Assembly: GCF_900167095.1 (NCBI RefSeq)
Contig: NZ_FUXG01000002.1
Span: forward strand, 62,001 to 126,000
Direction of reading: 5' to 3'
Length of the DNA: 64,000 bases
Source of the DNA: Oceanospirillum multiglobuliferum
GTDB lineage: Bacteria > Pseudomonadota > Gammaproteobacteria > Pseudomonadales > Halomonadaceae
Below the pieces are notes generated by a model. That model was not told the origin of the DNA. It was given only the letters and a program-made list of their open reading frames with translations, and searched no databases. A program made the translations under genes and the position numbers. Shown here one piece after another: positions 46,628 through 55,354 of this stretch (positions within the stretch are counted from its first letter, which is position 1; each line of letters starts with the position of its first letter).

Positions 46628-47226
46628 CTAAAAGCCGCCTTTAAAATATCCATTGCTTCGTTAATTTCTTGAATCTTAGCTTGGTCGCCGCCACGGTCTG
46701 GATGATGCTGCATTGCCAACTTTCGGTATTGTTTTTTAATCTCATCAAAGGTGATTGGCTCTGCTAAGTCTAAACTACGCAATGCTTTCTGGCTTAAGCC
46801 TCTGACGACTTCTTTTTTCTCGTCTAAGTCTATTTTTTTCCAAAAGTTGCGTAACATATCATCTAGTTCGTCAACGGTTGTTTCTTGTAGTGCTGATAAA
46901 TCTAAATAATAGTCACGCATTCGATCATGCTCCTCTAATAGAGGGTGACCAAATTCATAGGGGTACAGCTTAATACGCACAGCGGATATTTCTAAAATCC
47001 AATGTGCTTTTTTGAGTAACTCATCTTTGAGTTCGTACAACGCGTTATAAACAAGAAAGTGTGTACGAAAAAGTGTCATCGTATCTGAGAATGTGGCTGA
47101 AGTGACCTCTATCACACCTGCTTCGCCTAATGCTTTGATTAAGGCGTGCTCATTAAGCCCCTGTGGGTGAGCCTCTAGAACTAGTTGTAGCGTGTCTAGT
47201 AGGCGTGATCGTTGCAGTGAGTTCAT
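46624..47226 (-). CDS. DnaJ-related protein with C-terminal J-domain
   Basis: 200 residues. N-terminal ~120 residues match the DNAJ-related N domain (SRLLDTLQLVLEAHPQGLNEHALIKAL, then FRTHFLVYNALYEL); the J domain is C-terminal (ITFDEIKKQYRKLAMQHHPDRGGDQAKIQEINEAMDIL) with the HPD tripeptide needed to stimulate Hsp70. Reversed order compared with DnaJ, no zinc or client-binding domain, so it is a specialised co-chaperone. Cytosolic. First gene of a coupled pair with the exported deacetylase-like protein, an odd combination given their compartments. Confidence 0.9.
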   Translation of the reverse strand: MNSLQRSRLLDTLQLVLEAHPQGLNEHALIKALGEAGVIEVTSATFSDTMTLFRTHFLVYNALYELKDELLKKAHWILEISAVRIKLYPYEFGHPLLEEHDRMRDYYLDLSALQETTVDELDDMLRNFWKKIDLDEKKEVVRGLSQKALRSLDLAEPITFDEIKKQYRKLAMQHHPDRGGDQAKIQEINEAMDILKAAFR

Positions 47227-47440
47227 TTAATGCGCTGACCTAACATCCGTGAATAGTAACATTTTCTATTAATCTAGCATTGATGGAGTAGTCCCTGAGT
47301 GAATTAAACACTTCTAAGCAGGGGGAAAAGTAATCATAAACACTTTATACATCAAAGTGTTGGCCTTTTTCTGCTTTTTTATTGTCTCCATTAGTTTACA
47401 ACGTCGAGTTTTTTGGGTAAAAGACGCGCTGTTTTGACCA

Positions 47441-48298
47441 ATGTTGAGTGATCCCATGCAGGAACTATTACCAAAAGAAAAACGCGAGTTTAATAAGCTA
47501 CAGAAGCGTTTGCGTCGTCATGTCGGGCAAGCGATTGCTGACTTTAATATGATTCAGGATGGCGATAAGGTGATGGTGTGTCTGTCTGGGGGCAAAGACT
47601 CATACACCATGCTAGACATTTTGATCGGCCTACAAAAGAGCGCTCCGGTGAACTTTGAGCTGGTCGCTGTGAATCTTGACCAAAAACAACCGGGCTTTCC
47701 TGAGCATGTTTTACCTGAGTACTTGGCGAGCATTGGTGTTAATTACCATATTTTAGAGCGTGACACTTACAGCATTGTGCAAGAAGTTGTGCCTGAAGGT
47801 AAAACAACTTGTGCACTATGCTCTCGTTTACGCCGTGGTTCTTTATATGGTTTTGCAGAAGAGATTGGAGCAACTAAAATCGCTCTAGGTCATCACCGTG
47901 ACGATATGCTGGAAACGCTCTTTTTGAATATGTTTTATGGAGGCACATTGAAGTCAATGCCGCCTAAACTACTCAGTGATGATGGCAAAAATATCGTGAT
48001 TAGGCCGCTTGCTTATTGCACGGAAAAGGATATTGAAGCATTTGCTGAACTTAAAGAGTTCCCTATCATCCCTTGTAATCTTTGTGGTTCTCAAGATGGC
48101 TTGCAGCGTCAGGTGATTAAAGAGATGTTGCGGTCTTGGGAAAAGCAACATCCTGGTCGTTTAGAAATTATGTTCCGAGCAATGCAAAATATCGCACCAT
48201 CTCAGCTTGCTGATCATAATCTATTTGACTTTAAAGGCCTTGAGGAAAAGCAGGTTAAAGTATTGGCAAATAAAATTGAGATTGTAAACGCGGGCTAA
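47441..48298 (+). CDS. ttcA: tRNA 2-thiocytidine(32) synthetase TtcA
   Basis: 285 residues. PP-loop motif [21 protein letters not shown], then the cluster-binding CxxC pair [47 protein letters not shown] and [14 protein letters not shown]. TtcA thiolates C32 in a subset of tRNAs using a 4Fe-4S cluster and ATP. Two in-frame ATGs (47441, 47456) are possible starts; neither has a clear ribosome site. Divergent from the J-domain gene. Confidence 0.96.
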   Translation: MLSDPMQELLPKEKREFNKLQKRLRRHVGQAIADFNMIQDGDKVMVCLSGGKDSYTMLDILIGLQKSAPVNFELVAVNLDQKQPGFPEHVLPEYLASIGVNYHILERDTYSIVQEVVPEGKTTCALCSRLRRGSLYGFAEEIGATKIALGHHRDDMLETLFLNMFYGGTLKSMPPKLLSDDGKNIVIRPLAYCTEKDIEAFAELKEFPIIPCNLCGSQDGLQRQVIKEMLRSWEKQHPGRLEIMFRAMQNIAPSQLADHNLFDFKGLEEKQVKVLANKIEIVNAG

Positions 48299-48356
48299 CT
48301 TGTAGGTACTGCGCCATAAGCAAAGTCCCAAGGTAAACTGGGGCTCTGCCTAATTT

Positions 48357-48893
48357 CTATGCAAAGGTCAGTAAAGCGTAAAGCGGCACGTCTAACTCTT
48401 CTAAGCGTGCTCGCCCACCCTCGTCGGGCAAATCTACTAAGGTGCAGGCTTCATGTATCTGCACTCCAAAGCGTGTCACTAACGTAGCAGCCGCTAACAT
48501 GCTATTACCGGAAGCAATCGCATCATCGACAAGTAATACTATATCTTGTGGGCTCAGTGCTGCTTTGCTGATTGCCAGCTGATGCTCACCCGTATTATTT
48601 CTAAAGCTTTCAATATGCTCTGCATGGGGTAGTTGTTCGGGCGCTCTAATACGCACTAGCGGTTTTTGCAGCCGATAAGCAAGAATAGAGGCTGGTAGCA
48701 AACCGCTATCACTCACTGTCACAATCTGGCTGATTGGGCTACCGATATAACGATGAATCAAGAGATCGCAAACCAGTTGTAGTGCTTTTGGGTCTGCTAA
48801 TAGTGGGGATAAATCTCTGAATGTTTGTCCTTTCTTGGGATAGTTAGGCACATTGCTAATGAGTTTTTTCAGGTAGAGTTCGTCAATGATCAT
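48357..48893 (-). CDS. apt: Adenine phosphoribosyltransferase homologue with altered catalytic motifs
   Basis: 178 residues, collinear with Pseudomonas-type Apt and at its conserved place after fnr/anr. Framework motifs remain (PNYPKKGQTFRDLSPLLADPKAL, the ending LEELDVPLYALLTFA). The catalytic ones do not: the (E/D)ARGF loop is S-D-S-G-L-L, the flexible RKxGKLP loop is RAPEQLP, and the PRPP loop DDLxATGGT is DDAIASGNS. It may therefore bind without catalysing, or use another substrate. The ATG at 48893 has GGAG seven bases upstream; the frame runs five codons further. Adenine salvage by it should be considered unproven. Confidence 0.8.
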   Translation of the reverse strand: MIIDELYLKKLISNVPNYPKKGQTFRDLSPLLADPKALQLVCDLLIHRYIGSPISQIVTVSDSGLLPASILAYRLQKPLVRIRAPEQLPHAEHIESFRNNTGEHQLAISKAALSPQDIVLLVDDAIASGNSMLAAATLVTRFGVQIHEACTLVDLPDEGGRARLEELDVPLYALLTFA

Positions 48894-48981
48894 CACTAGT
48901 CTCCACAATCCTAAGGGATAATATTTAAACTAGTGGATGAAGTTCAAAAGAACAAGCTAAAGTACATACGAGAGGGGCTGA

Positions 48982-49014
48982 AATAAATCAGGAGCCTTTG
49001 GCCCCTGATTTATT
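48982..49014 (-). terminator. Terminator of fnr
   Basis: Eleven-pair stem AATAAATCAGG / CCTGATTTATT, one mismatch, then GCC/GGC around TTT, downstream of fnr on the minus strand with a short T-run after it. Confidence 0.75.
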
Positions 49015-49028
49015 GATCAATAGAGCAC

Positions 49029-49811
49029 TTAAACAGCGCTTTGAGCATCGTTGGCCACAATTCGTGGCTCTAGCTCTGGTAAACCAGCCATTTCGCTTAA
49101 ATCATCCATATTTAAGATATGAACTTCTTTGCCATTAACCGCAATCAGCTCGCTATTTTGAAAACGTGTAAATACACGGCTAACCGTTTCAACTGCCAAG
49201 CCTAAGTAGTTACCTATTTCATTACGGGACATTGGCAACCGGAAGGTATAAGGGGAATAGCCTCTGCGCTTGAAGCGTGTTGAAAGGTTGGTCAGAAAGG
49301 TTGCAACACGCTGTTCCGCATTTTTCTTACTGAGCAACATCATCATTTGTTTGTCGTCGCGCAGCTCTCGGCTCATCATCCGCAAGATTTGTGAGCGTAG
49401 CTCCGGCAAATCGTTAGCCAGTTCCTCAAGGCGCGAGAACGGGATCTCACAAACGGTCGTTGTTTCTAATGCTTTTGCGGATACTGGGTAAGTATCACAG
49501 TCTAAACCATCCAAACCGACCAGCTCGCTGGGCAAATGAAAGTTTGTAATCTGCTCTTCGCCATCATTAGTCATCGCATAATTTTTAATGCTGCCAGAGC
49601 GAACAGCATACACACAATCAAAACGATCACCTTGATGAAATAGGTGTTCACCTTTTTTTAAGGGCTGACGTCGCTTGATAATTTTATCGAGCTGATCAAT
49701 ATCCTCAAAATTTAAGGAAATAGGTAGGCACAGAGAACTTAAGCTGCAGGTTACGCACTTAGTTTCCTTGCTTGGGTGAAAACAAATTCCTTTAAGTTGC
49801 CCTTTTGGCAT
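49029..49811 (-). CDS. fnr: Oxygen-sensing regulator FNR/Anr
   Basis: 260 residues. Cluster ligands C19, C22, C28 (TKCVTCSLSSLC) and C121 (TTVCEIPF), as in E. coli FNR (C20, C23, C29, C122). CRP-like sensor (LFHQGDRFDCVYAVRSGSIK), and HTH MSRNEIGNYLGLAVETVSRVFTRF with the Glu-Ser-Arg that reads TTGAT. Its 4Fe-4S form in low oxygen activates cbb3 oxidase and hemN, both adjacent. Probably autoregulated: a near-perfect FNR box lies 90 bp upstream. Called Anr in pseudomonads. Confidence 0.96.
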   Translation of the reverse strand: MPKGQLKGICFHPSKETKCVTCSLSSLCLPISLNFEDIDQLDKIIKRRQPLKKGEHLFHQGDRFDCVYAVRSGSIKNYAMTNDGEEQITNFHLPSELVGLDGLDCDTYPVSAKALETTTVCEIPFSRLEELANDLPELRSQILRMMSRELRDDKQMMMLLSKKNAEQRVATFLTNLSTRFKRRGYSPYTFRLPMSRNEIGNYLGLAVETVSRVFTRFQNSELIAVNGKEVHILNMDDLSEMAGLPELEPRIVANDAQSAV

Positions 49812-49899
49812 AACTGAACTCCGGGCTGGTTGTCTACAATGAGCTTGCCTATAGGCCGTAGTTCATTATGAACATTTTGCCAGACTACGCAAAGTTTTT

Positions 49900-49913
49900 T
49901 TGATCCACATCAG
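49900..49913. promoter_or_regulatory. FNR/Anr box upstream of fnr
   Basis: TTGAT-CCAC-ATCAG, nine of ten conserved bases of TTGAT-N4-ATCAA. About 90 bp before the fnr start, so autoregulation is likely; also near the end of hemN but in the wrong place to control it. Confidence 0.75.
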
Positions 49914-49929
49914 GTTTATTAGAAAGCTA

Positions 49930-49974
49930 AAAACCATACAGGCTTAGTGCAAAACACTAAGCCTGTATGGTTTT
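49930..49974. terminator. Very strong hairpin after hemN
   Basis: Perfect 20-pair stem (930-949 with 955-974 of this kilobase, AAAACCATACAGG... ) around CAAAA, with T-rich ends on both strands. Terminates hemN transcription on the minus strand. Confidence 0.93.
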
Positions 49975-50009
49975 AGGTGGAGATCATATTAATAAATTTT
50001 CAAAAGACA

Positions 50010-51404
50010 TCAAATAATACGAGAGTAAGACTTGGTCAGCGCATTTTTGTCTAAATATTTATCAAAAGCCATACACACTGCGCGGATTAACAGGCGGCCT
50101 GAAGGTGTTACAGTTAGGCGATTACCCTCTTTAACTAACAAACCGTCTTTGCAGTGTTGGTCTAGGAATTCAAGCTCTTCAGAAAAATAAGTGGCAAAGT
50201 CGATGCCAAATTCTTGGCTGACTTGATCGCCATCTAACTCAAAGTGGCAAATGAGTTGATTGATAACACTACGGCGCAGAATATCATCCTCACTGAGCTC
50301 AATACCTTTAATGACAGGTAAGTTACCTGCATCAATAGCTTCTTGATAACTCTCAATTGTGTAAGCATTCTGGCTATAAGTATTGGCTTGTTGACTAATA
50401 GAAGACACGCCCATGGCTATCAAGTCGCAGTCTGAGTGCGTGGTATAACCTTGGAAATTCCGATGCATCTTGCCGTTACGCTGAGCAATAGCAAGTTCAT
50501 CATCTGGCTTGGCAAAGTGATCCATGCCGATATAAACGTAACCCGCTTCAATTAAACGGTTAATAGTGTGCTGTAGTATCTCAAGTTTTACCTCTGGTGA
50601 TGGCAGTTCATCACTTTTAATGCGGCGTTGAGGCTTGAAGCGTTCAGGCAGATGAGCATAGTTAAAAACAGAAATACGATCAGGACTCATCTTGATGATG
50701 ATTTCCAATGTATTGCTGAAGCTTTCAACCGTTTGTAGCGGTAGGCCGTAGATCAAATCGATGTTCAATGAGCGAAAGCCTAGACGACGAGAATGATCCA
50801 GAATGTCTTGGGTCATTTCGATAGACTGTATACGATTTACTGCTTTTTGTACGGCAGGGTCAAAATCTTGCACCCCAAGGCTAACGCGATTGAAACCAAT
50901 CTCCCGCAATAGCGCCATTGTTTCACCTGTGGCTTCTCTGGGGTCAATCTCAATAGAGAAATCACCTTCGTCATTACCTTGTAGGTCAAAGTATTTGCGT
51001 GTTTCAGCCATCAATTCACGCATCTGTTCATGGCTTAAGAATGTCGGTGTACCACCCCCCCAATGCAGTTGCTTCACTAGGCGAGACTTACCACCTGACA
51101 GTTCTGCCTGCATGGCCAGCTCTTTATATACTCGGCTTAAATATGGCTGGGCTTTGGCGGTGTCTTTAGTGGCAATTTTGTTACAACCACAATAAAAGCA
51201 GATGGTGTCGCAAAAAGGAATGTGGAAATACAGTGATAACGGGCCATTAGCCTCTACACTGCGTTGAGCCGCAGCTTTGTATGCGGCTTCATCAAACTGA
51301 TCAGTAAACTGAACGGCGGTAGGATAAGAGGTGTAACGGGGACCTGAAATGTTATAACGCTGAATCAGGTCATGATCCCACTCAATTTTGTTCAGAAAAC
51401 TCAT
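50010..51404 (-). CDS. hemN: Oxygen-independent coproporphyrinogen III oxidase
   Basis: 464 residues. Radical-SAM cluster motif YFHIPFCDTICFYCGCNKI (CxxxCxxC plus the fourth HemN cysteine), LHWGGGTPTFL, SIEIDPREA, GFNRVSLGVQDFD and FNYAHLPERFKPQRRI. It decarboxylates coproporphyrinogen III for haem synthesis without oxygen. Between the safE-like gene and fnr in an order shared with pseudomonads; FNR control is expected. It supplies haem for the cbb3 oxidase encoded upstream. Confidence 0.97.
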   Translation of the reverse strand: MSFLNKIEWDHDLIQRYNISGPRYTSYPTAVQFTDQFDEAAYKAAAQRSVEANGPLSLYFHIPFCDTICFYCGCNKIATKDTAKAQPYLSRVYKELAMQAELSGGKSRLVKQLHWGGGTPTFLSHEQMRELMAETRKYFDLQGNDEGDFSIEIDPREATGETMALLREIGFNRVSLGVQDFDPAVQKAVNRIQSIEMTQDILDHSRRLGFRSLNIDLIYGLPLQTVESFSNTLEIIIKMSPDRISVFNYAHLPERFKPQRRIKSDELPSPEVKLEILQHTINRLIEAGYVYIGMDHFAKPDDELAIAQRNGKMHRNFQGYTTHSDCDLIAMGVSSISQQANTYSQNAYTIESYQEAIDAGNLPVIKGIELSEDDILRRSVINQLICHFELDGDQVSQEFGIDFATYFSEELEFLDQHCKDGLLVKEGNRLTVTPSGRLLIRAVCMAFDKYLDKNALTKSYSRII

Positions 51405-51435
51405 TATTGATACCTATACACAACTCTAATGTTGT

Positions 51436-52125
51436 TTAACCGTGAATATGTTCTGTGTGCGTTACTGTGCTAGTGATAAGCGGCACAAGTTGCCAAATGG
51501 CAAAGCTAATAATGATAAGCGCTGCTAAGCTACGTAGCAGCTTTGATTGGCTAAGCTGCTTCATCTGGTAAGCCAGTCGTCCTGTTAATATCATGGCTGG
51601 CAAAGTACCCAAACCAAAACATAACATAATCAACGCACCTTGCAGGCTAGAGCCTGAGGACATGCTCCAAATCAATACGCTATAGACTAAACCACAGGGC
51701 AGCCAGCCCCAAACTAAGCCAAGGGTTAATGCTTGCGAAGTGGTGCGAACCGGCATCAGTTTAGAGGCTATGGGTTGCAAATAGCGCCAAAGGTAGCGAC
51801 CAAGTTTTTCAACTTGTGTTAACCCTTTCCACCAGTTCGCAATATAAAGCGCCATCAAAATCAGCATAATAGATGCAAAAATGCGCAAGGCAACACCAAT
51901 GCTCAGTAGCTGATCACTCAGTAAACTACCAAGCAAAGCAACTAAAGCGCCTGCGACGCTATAGCTGAAAATTCTACCTGAATTATAAGCGATTAGGTTT
52001 AACCAAACGTTGCGCCCACTGGCTAAAGATAGGGTGCTCATTATACCACCGCACATACCTATACAGTGTGCACCGCCCATCAAGCCAAACAGGAAAGCCG
52101 CTGAAAGCGTCATTGAATCCGCCAT
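51436..52125 (-). CDS. SafE/TauE-like membrane protein of the cbb3 cluster
   Basis: 229 residues, six or so membrane helices. The start LFGLMGGAHCIGMCGGIMSTLSLA with a conserved GMCGG is typical of the sulfite exporter TauE/SafE family members found after ccoS in many gammaproteobacteria; another motif is LGLVWGWLPCGLVYSVLIW. Probably involved in copper or metal handling for the oxidase, by context only. Stop lies 31 bp before hemN. Confidence 0.85.
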   Translation of the reverse strand: MADSMTLSAAFLFGLMGGAHCIGMCGGIMSTLSLASGRNVWLNLIAYNSGRIFSYSVAGALVALLGSLLSDQLLSIGVALRIFASIMLILMALYIANWWKGLTQVEKLGRYLWRYLQPIASKLMPVRTTSQALTLGLVWGWLPCGLVYSVLIWSMSSGSSLQGALIMLCFGLGTLPAMILTGRLAYQMKQLSQSKLLRSLAALIIISFAIWQLVPLITSTVTHTEHIHG

Positions 52126-52166
52126 AGTGCTACAAGATGCCTTCGAAATGGATGGGCACGACTGAA

Positions 52167-52388
52167 CTAGCCATTGTGCTGAGTTATATCTGAGGACTTT
52201 GCTTTAGACTCGACCTGAGTATCCGTGGCTACAGAAGTACTTTTTTTCACATCATCATCATACAAAATGCTATAGGCTGGGCCTGATAAGTCATCAAACT
52301 GGCTTGAGTCGACTGCCCAAAAGAAAGCCCAAATAGCAACACCCAGTAAAATCAGTGATAAGGGTATTAACAGAAATAATATACTCAT
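52167..52388 (-). CDS. ccoS: cbb3-type oxidase assembly protein CcoS
   Basis: 73 residues, one membrane helix (ILFLLIPLSLILLGVAIWAFFWAVDSSQFDDLSGPAYSILYDD). The AVDSSQFDDLSGPA segment is the CcoS signature. Needed for insertion of haem and Cu into CcoN. Start overlaps ccoI by 4 bp. The Lys/Ser-rich tail is variable in the family. Confidence 0.94.
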   Translation of the reverse strand: MSILFLLIPLSLILLGVAIWAFFWAVDSSQFDDLSGPAYSILYDDDVKKSTSVATDTQVESKAKSSDITQHNG

Positions 52389-54823
52389 TTTTCAAGCCCT
52401 GTTTTTGACTGTGTCAGTACAGCTATTGGTAGACGGCTATTTAACCGTAAGGCGTTTAAGACCACAATCAAAGAACTGGCAGACATACCGATTGCCGCTA
52501 AATAAGGCGGAATAATGCCTGCGGCGGCAAGAGGTAGTGCTGTGCCATTATAGATCAAAGACCAGCTTAAGTTTTGTTTGATAATTCGCTGAGTTTTGCG
52601 TGCTAACTCAATGCTTTCTGCGATACGTTGTAGATGACTCGCCATAAGTACAGCATCAGCGCTGGTTTTAGCTAAATCCGTCGCGCCACCCATAGCAATT
52701 GATATGTCAGCTCCAGCCAATACTGGTACATCGTTAACACCATCACCTACCATGATGATCTGCTCACCTTTCTGCTGAAGGCTACGAATATAAGCTAACT
52801 TATCCTCTGGCGTTGCACCTGCTTGAATATTGGTAATACCTGTCTGTTCTGCAACGACCTTAACAGCGCCAGACTGATCTCCTGATAGTAAATCAACCTC
52901 AAGGCCAAGTGCTTTTAGAGCCGCAATGGTTTGTGCTGCATCTGATCTAATATGATCACCAATAGCAAACCATGCCAAAGGCTTACCCGCTTTCCCTAAC
53001 AATAACCACTGATCATCGGTATTAGGAGGTAATAGTGTTTGCTCATCTAGTACAAAATCTGGCGTACCAATCCGGTAGTGCTCACCTAAGATTACACCTT
53101 CGATACCTTTACCGGGTGTTGATACAACAGATTCGGCTAGGTAGTAGCCTTTATACTCATCAAAAGCTCTAGCGATGGGGTGTTCCGATGAGCGCTCTAA
53201 AGCCGCAGCATATTTTAAAACCTGCTCAGCATCTAAGTTAGGCTGTAATACTTGAGTTTCGGTTAAGACTAAACGTCCTTCAGTTAAAGTGCCTGTTTTA
53301 TCAAATACGATGCGTTGTGCTTTAGCCAGAGATTCAATCACATGACCACGTGTTACCAGTAAGCCTTTTTCACGCAGAGCATTAGTTGCCGTAGTCAGTG
53401 CGGTAGGTGTCGCCAATGACAGGGCGCAAGGGCAAGTGACCACTAACACTGACAGTACAATCCAGAACGCATCTTCAGGCTTATGCTGTAACCAATATAA
53501 GCCAACAGCGCAGGTGGAAACCAACACGGCAATCACAAACCAATGAGCAACCCTATTGGTGATTTCAGCCGTTTTAGGGCGCTCAGAAAATGCTCTATCT
53601 AGCAAATGAACAATATTAGCAACACGAGCGTTTTGTCCTGTTTGTTCAACTTGAACAGTTAACGGACTTTCAATATTTATGGTGCCAGCAAGCACTTTGT
53701 CGCCTGCTTGCTTAGACACGGGCATATACTCTCCCGTCAAAGCAGACTCATTTAAGCTACTACGCCCTTCAATTATGACACCATCTGCAGGCATAGTATG
53801 GCCAGGCTTAACTTGGATAAGATCACCAGCTTGTAACTCTCGAGTTAATATAACCTCTTCATGACCATTGACTAGGCGTGTGGCGCTGGTTGGAATAAGA
53901 GTATTCAATGCATTGCCGCTTCGCCCTATACGATGCCGTGCGCGCATTTCCAGATAGCGGCCAAAGAGCAGAAAGAAGGTGAACATACTAACCGAGTCAA
54001 AATAGACTTCTCCACTTCGGGTAATAGTTGCCCACGCACTGGCGATAAATGCCACTCCAATAGCTAAAGAAACGGGTACATCCATCGTAAAATGACGCGC
54101 TTTAATATCACGCCATGCCGCTTTAAAAAAGGGTTGTGCTGAGTACAAAATTACAGGGGTAGAGACTAAAAGAGAGAGCCAACGGAAGAGTAAAACATAT
54201 TGCTCCTCCATCTCTTCAAAAGCCCCAGCGTAGAGCATGATGGCAAACATCATCGCCTGCATCATACCCACACCTGCAATAATCAGGCGGCGAATGGTTT
54301 TTTTCTCTTCTTTTACGAGGCGCTCTTGTTGAGCATCAGCTTGATATGGAAATGCTTGAAAACCTATAGCTGAAAACATTGCCATAAGTTTACTTAGAGC
54401 CACCTGCTCCGTATGCCAGCGCAGTGTTGCACGATGGTTACTTAAATTGATTCGGATGACTTCAACGCCCTCAATTTTTGCCATTTGGTGCTCAATTAGC
54501 CATACACAAGCGGCACAAGTAATTCCCTCAATTGCTAATGAGGCCTCTGACAGTCCATTAGCTTGGACTCGAACAAAGCTTTCTTGTACGTCACTGCGAT
54601 CATATAAAGCAAAAGCGGCTTGCTGTTCGTCTGACAACTCATCCGGACGAGCGGCAGGGCCATCACGAAAATTATAGTAACTTTCTAACCCGCCATTAAC
54701 GATAGCATGGGCAACCGCTTCGCAGCCGACGCAACACATCGGCTCCGTTTGGTTTTTAATGACAACTGAGAAGCTAGAGCCAGCAGGAACTGGCTCTCCA
54801 CAGTGATAACAAGAAAGGCTCAT
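52385..54823 (-). CDS. ccoI: Copper-translocating P-type ATPase CcoI/FixI
   Basis: 812 residues. N-terminal zinc-finger-like CYHCGEPVPAG and CCVGCEAVAHAI, an HMA domain with ITCAACVWLIEHQMAKIEGV, eight membrane helices, the CPC motif (VLVVTCPCALSLATP), the phosphorylation DKTGTLTEGRLVLTE, and MVGDGVNDVPVLAGADISIAMG. It exports Cu(I) to the periplasm for the CuB site of cbb3 oxidase. Position after ccoH and before ccoS is the canonical order. Confidence 0.96.
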   Translation of the reverse strand: MSLSCYHCGEPVPAGSSFSVVIKNQTEPMCCVGCEAVAHAIVNGGLESYYNFRDGPAARPDELSDEQQAAFALYDRSDVQESFVRVQANGLSEASLAIEGITCAACVWLIEHQMAKIEGVEVIRINLSNHRATLRWHTEQVALSKLMAMFSAIGFQAFPYQADAQQERLVKEEKKTIRRLIIAGVGMMQAMMFAIMLYAGAFEEMEEQYVLLFRWLSLLVSTPVILYSAQPFFKAAWRDIKARHFTMDVPVSLAIGVAFIASAWATITRSGEVYFDSVSMFTFFLLFGRYLEMRARHRIGRSGNALNTLIPTSATRLVNGHEEVILTRELQAGDLIQVKPGHTMPADGVIIEGRSSLNESALTGEYMPVSKQAGDKVLAGTINIESPLTVQVEQTGQNARVANIVHLLDRAFSERPKTAEITNRVAHWFVIAVLVSTCAVGLYWLQHKPEDAFWIVLSVLVVTCPCALSLATPTALTTATNALREKGLLVTRGHVIESLAKAQRIVFDKTGTLTEGRLVLTETQVLQPNLDAEQVLKYAAALERSSEHPIARAFDEYKGYYLAESVVSTPGKGIEGVILGEHYRIGTPDFVLDEQTLLPPNTDDQWLLLGKAGKPLAWFAIGDHIRSDAAQTIAALKALGLEVDLLSGDQSGAVKVVAEQTGITNIQAGATPEDKLAYIRSLQQKGEQIIMVGDGVNDVPVLAGADISIAMGGATDLAKTSADAVLMASHLQRIAESIELARKTQRIIKQNLSWSLIYNGTALPLAAAGIIPPYLAAIGMSASSLIVVLNALRLNSRLPIAVLTQSKTGLEK

Positions 54824-54838
54824 AGTGCACCGTATGAA

Positions 54839-55348
54839 TTAATGAGCGCCAGCTTTCAGCTCAATCGGTTTGTCTATCGGAAACTGAACGCCACCTTTAA
54901 TGCGCCAGTGCTCATCATTAGGCGATGATATATCCAAGTACCAGAAGTTACTTGGAATCTTATCTAGTTGTCCTCGATAGTAGTTATCTCGAACCTGATT
55001 TAGCTGAATTTGATAATCTTGAGTCGCACGTGTTGGGTTAACAAACTGTACGACCAATGCCTTAGGCCATGCGCCTAATTGACCTGACAGCTCTAATAAC
55101 ACCTCTCCTGTTAAAGAGTCGATGTTCAGCTGTGCTGACATTTGCATGTCTGAGGCGGCTTTATCTCGTTGCAGCATTTGATTAATTGCTAAGCCCTCTT
55201 TGTAATAGTTGTCATTAACAGTGCCATCAAACTCTTTGATAGAAAATGTAAGCATTGTGATACCAACAATTACTGTTAGCACCAAAGGTGCTAACAGGAA
55301 CCAAGGCCAAAACTGTTTATACCAAACTACAGGTTTTGTGTTTTGCAT
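54839..55348 (-). CDS. ccoH: CcoH/FixH cbb3 oxidase assembly protein
   Basis: 169 residues; one N-terminal membrane anchor (WFLLAPLVLTVIVGITMLTFSI) then a periplasmic FixH domain (FDGTVNDNYYKEGLAINQMLQRDKAA, LVVQFVNPTRATQDYQIQL). It assists late assembly of the cbb3 complex. Six bp after ccoG and 15 bp before ccoI. Confidence 0.92.
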   Translation of the reverse strand: MQNTKPVVWYKQFWPWFLLAPLVLTVIVGITMLTFSIKEFDGTVNDNYYKEGLAINQMLQRDKAASDMQMSAQLNIDSLTGEVLLELSGQLGAWPKALVVQFVNPTRATQDYQIQLNQVRDNYYRGQLDKIPSNFWYLDISSPNDEHWRIKGGVQFPIDKPIELKAGAH

Positions 55349-55354
55349 TCAAAA

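Noticed and set aside
49013-49022. ATTGATCAAT palindrome after fnr taken as an FNR box
   Set aside because: The two half-sites have no four-base spacer and it lies downstream of the gene inside the terminator region.
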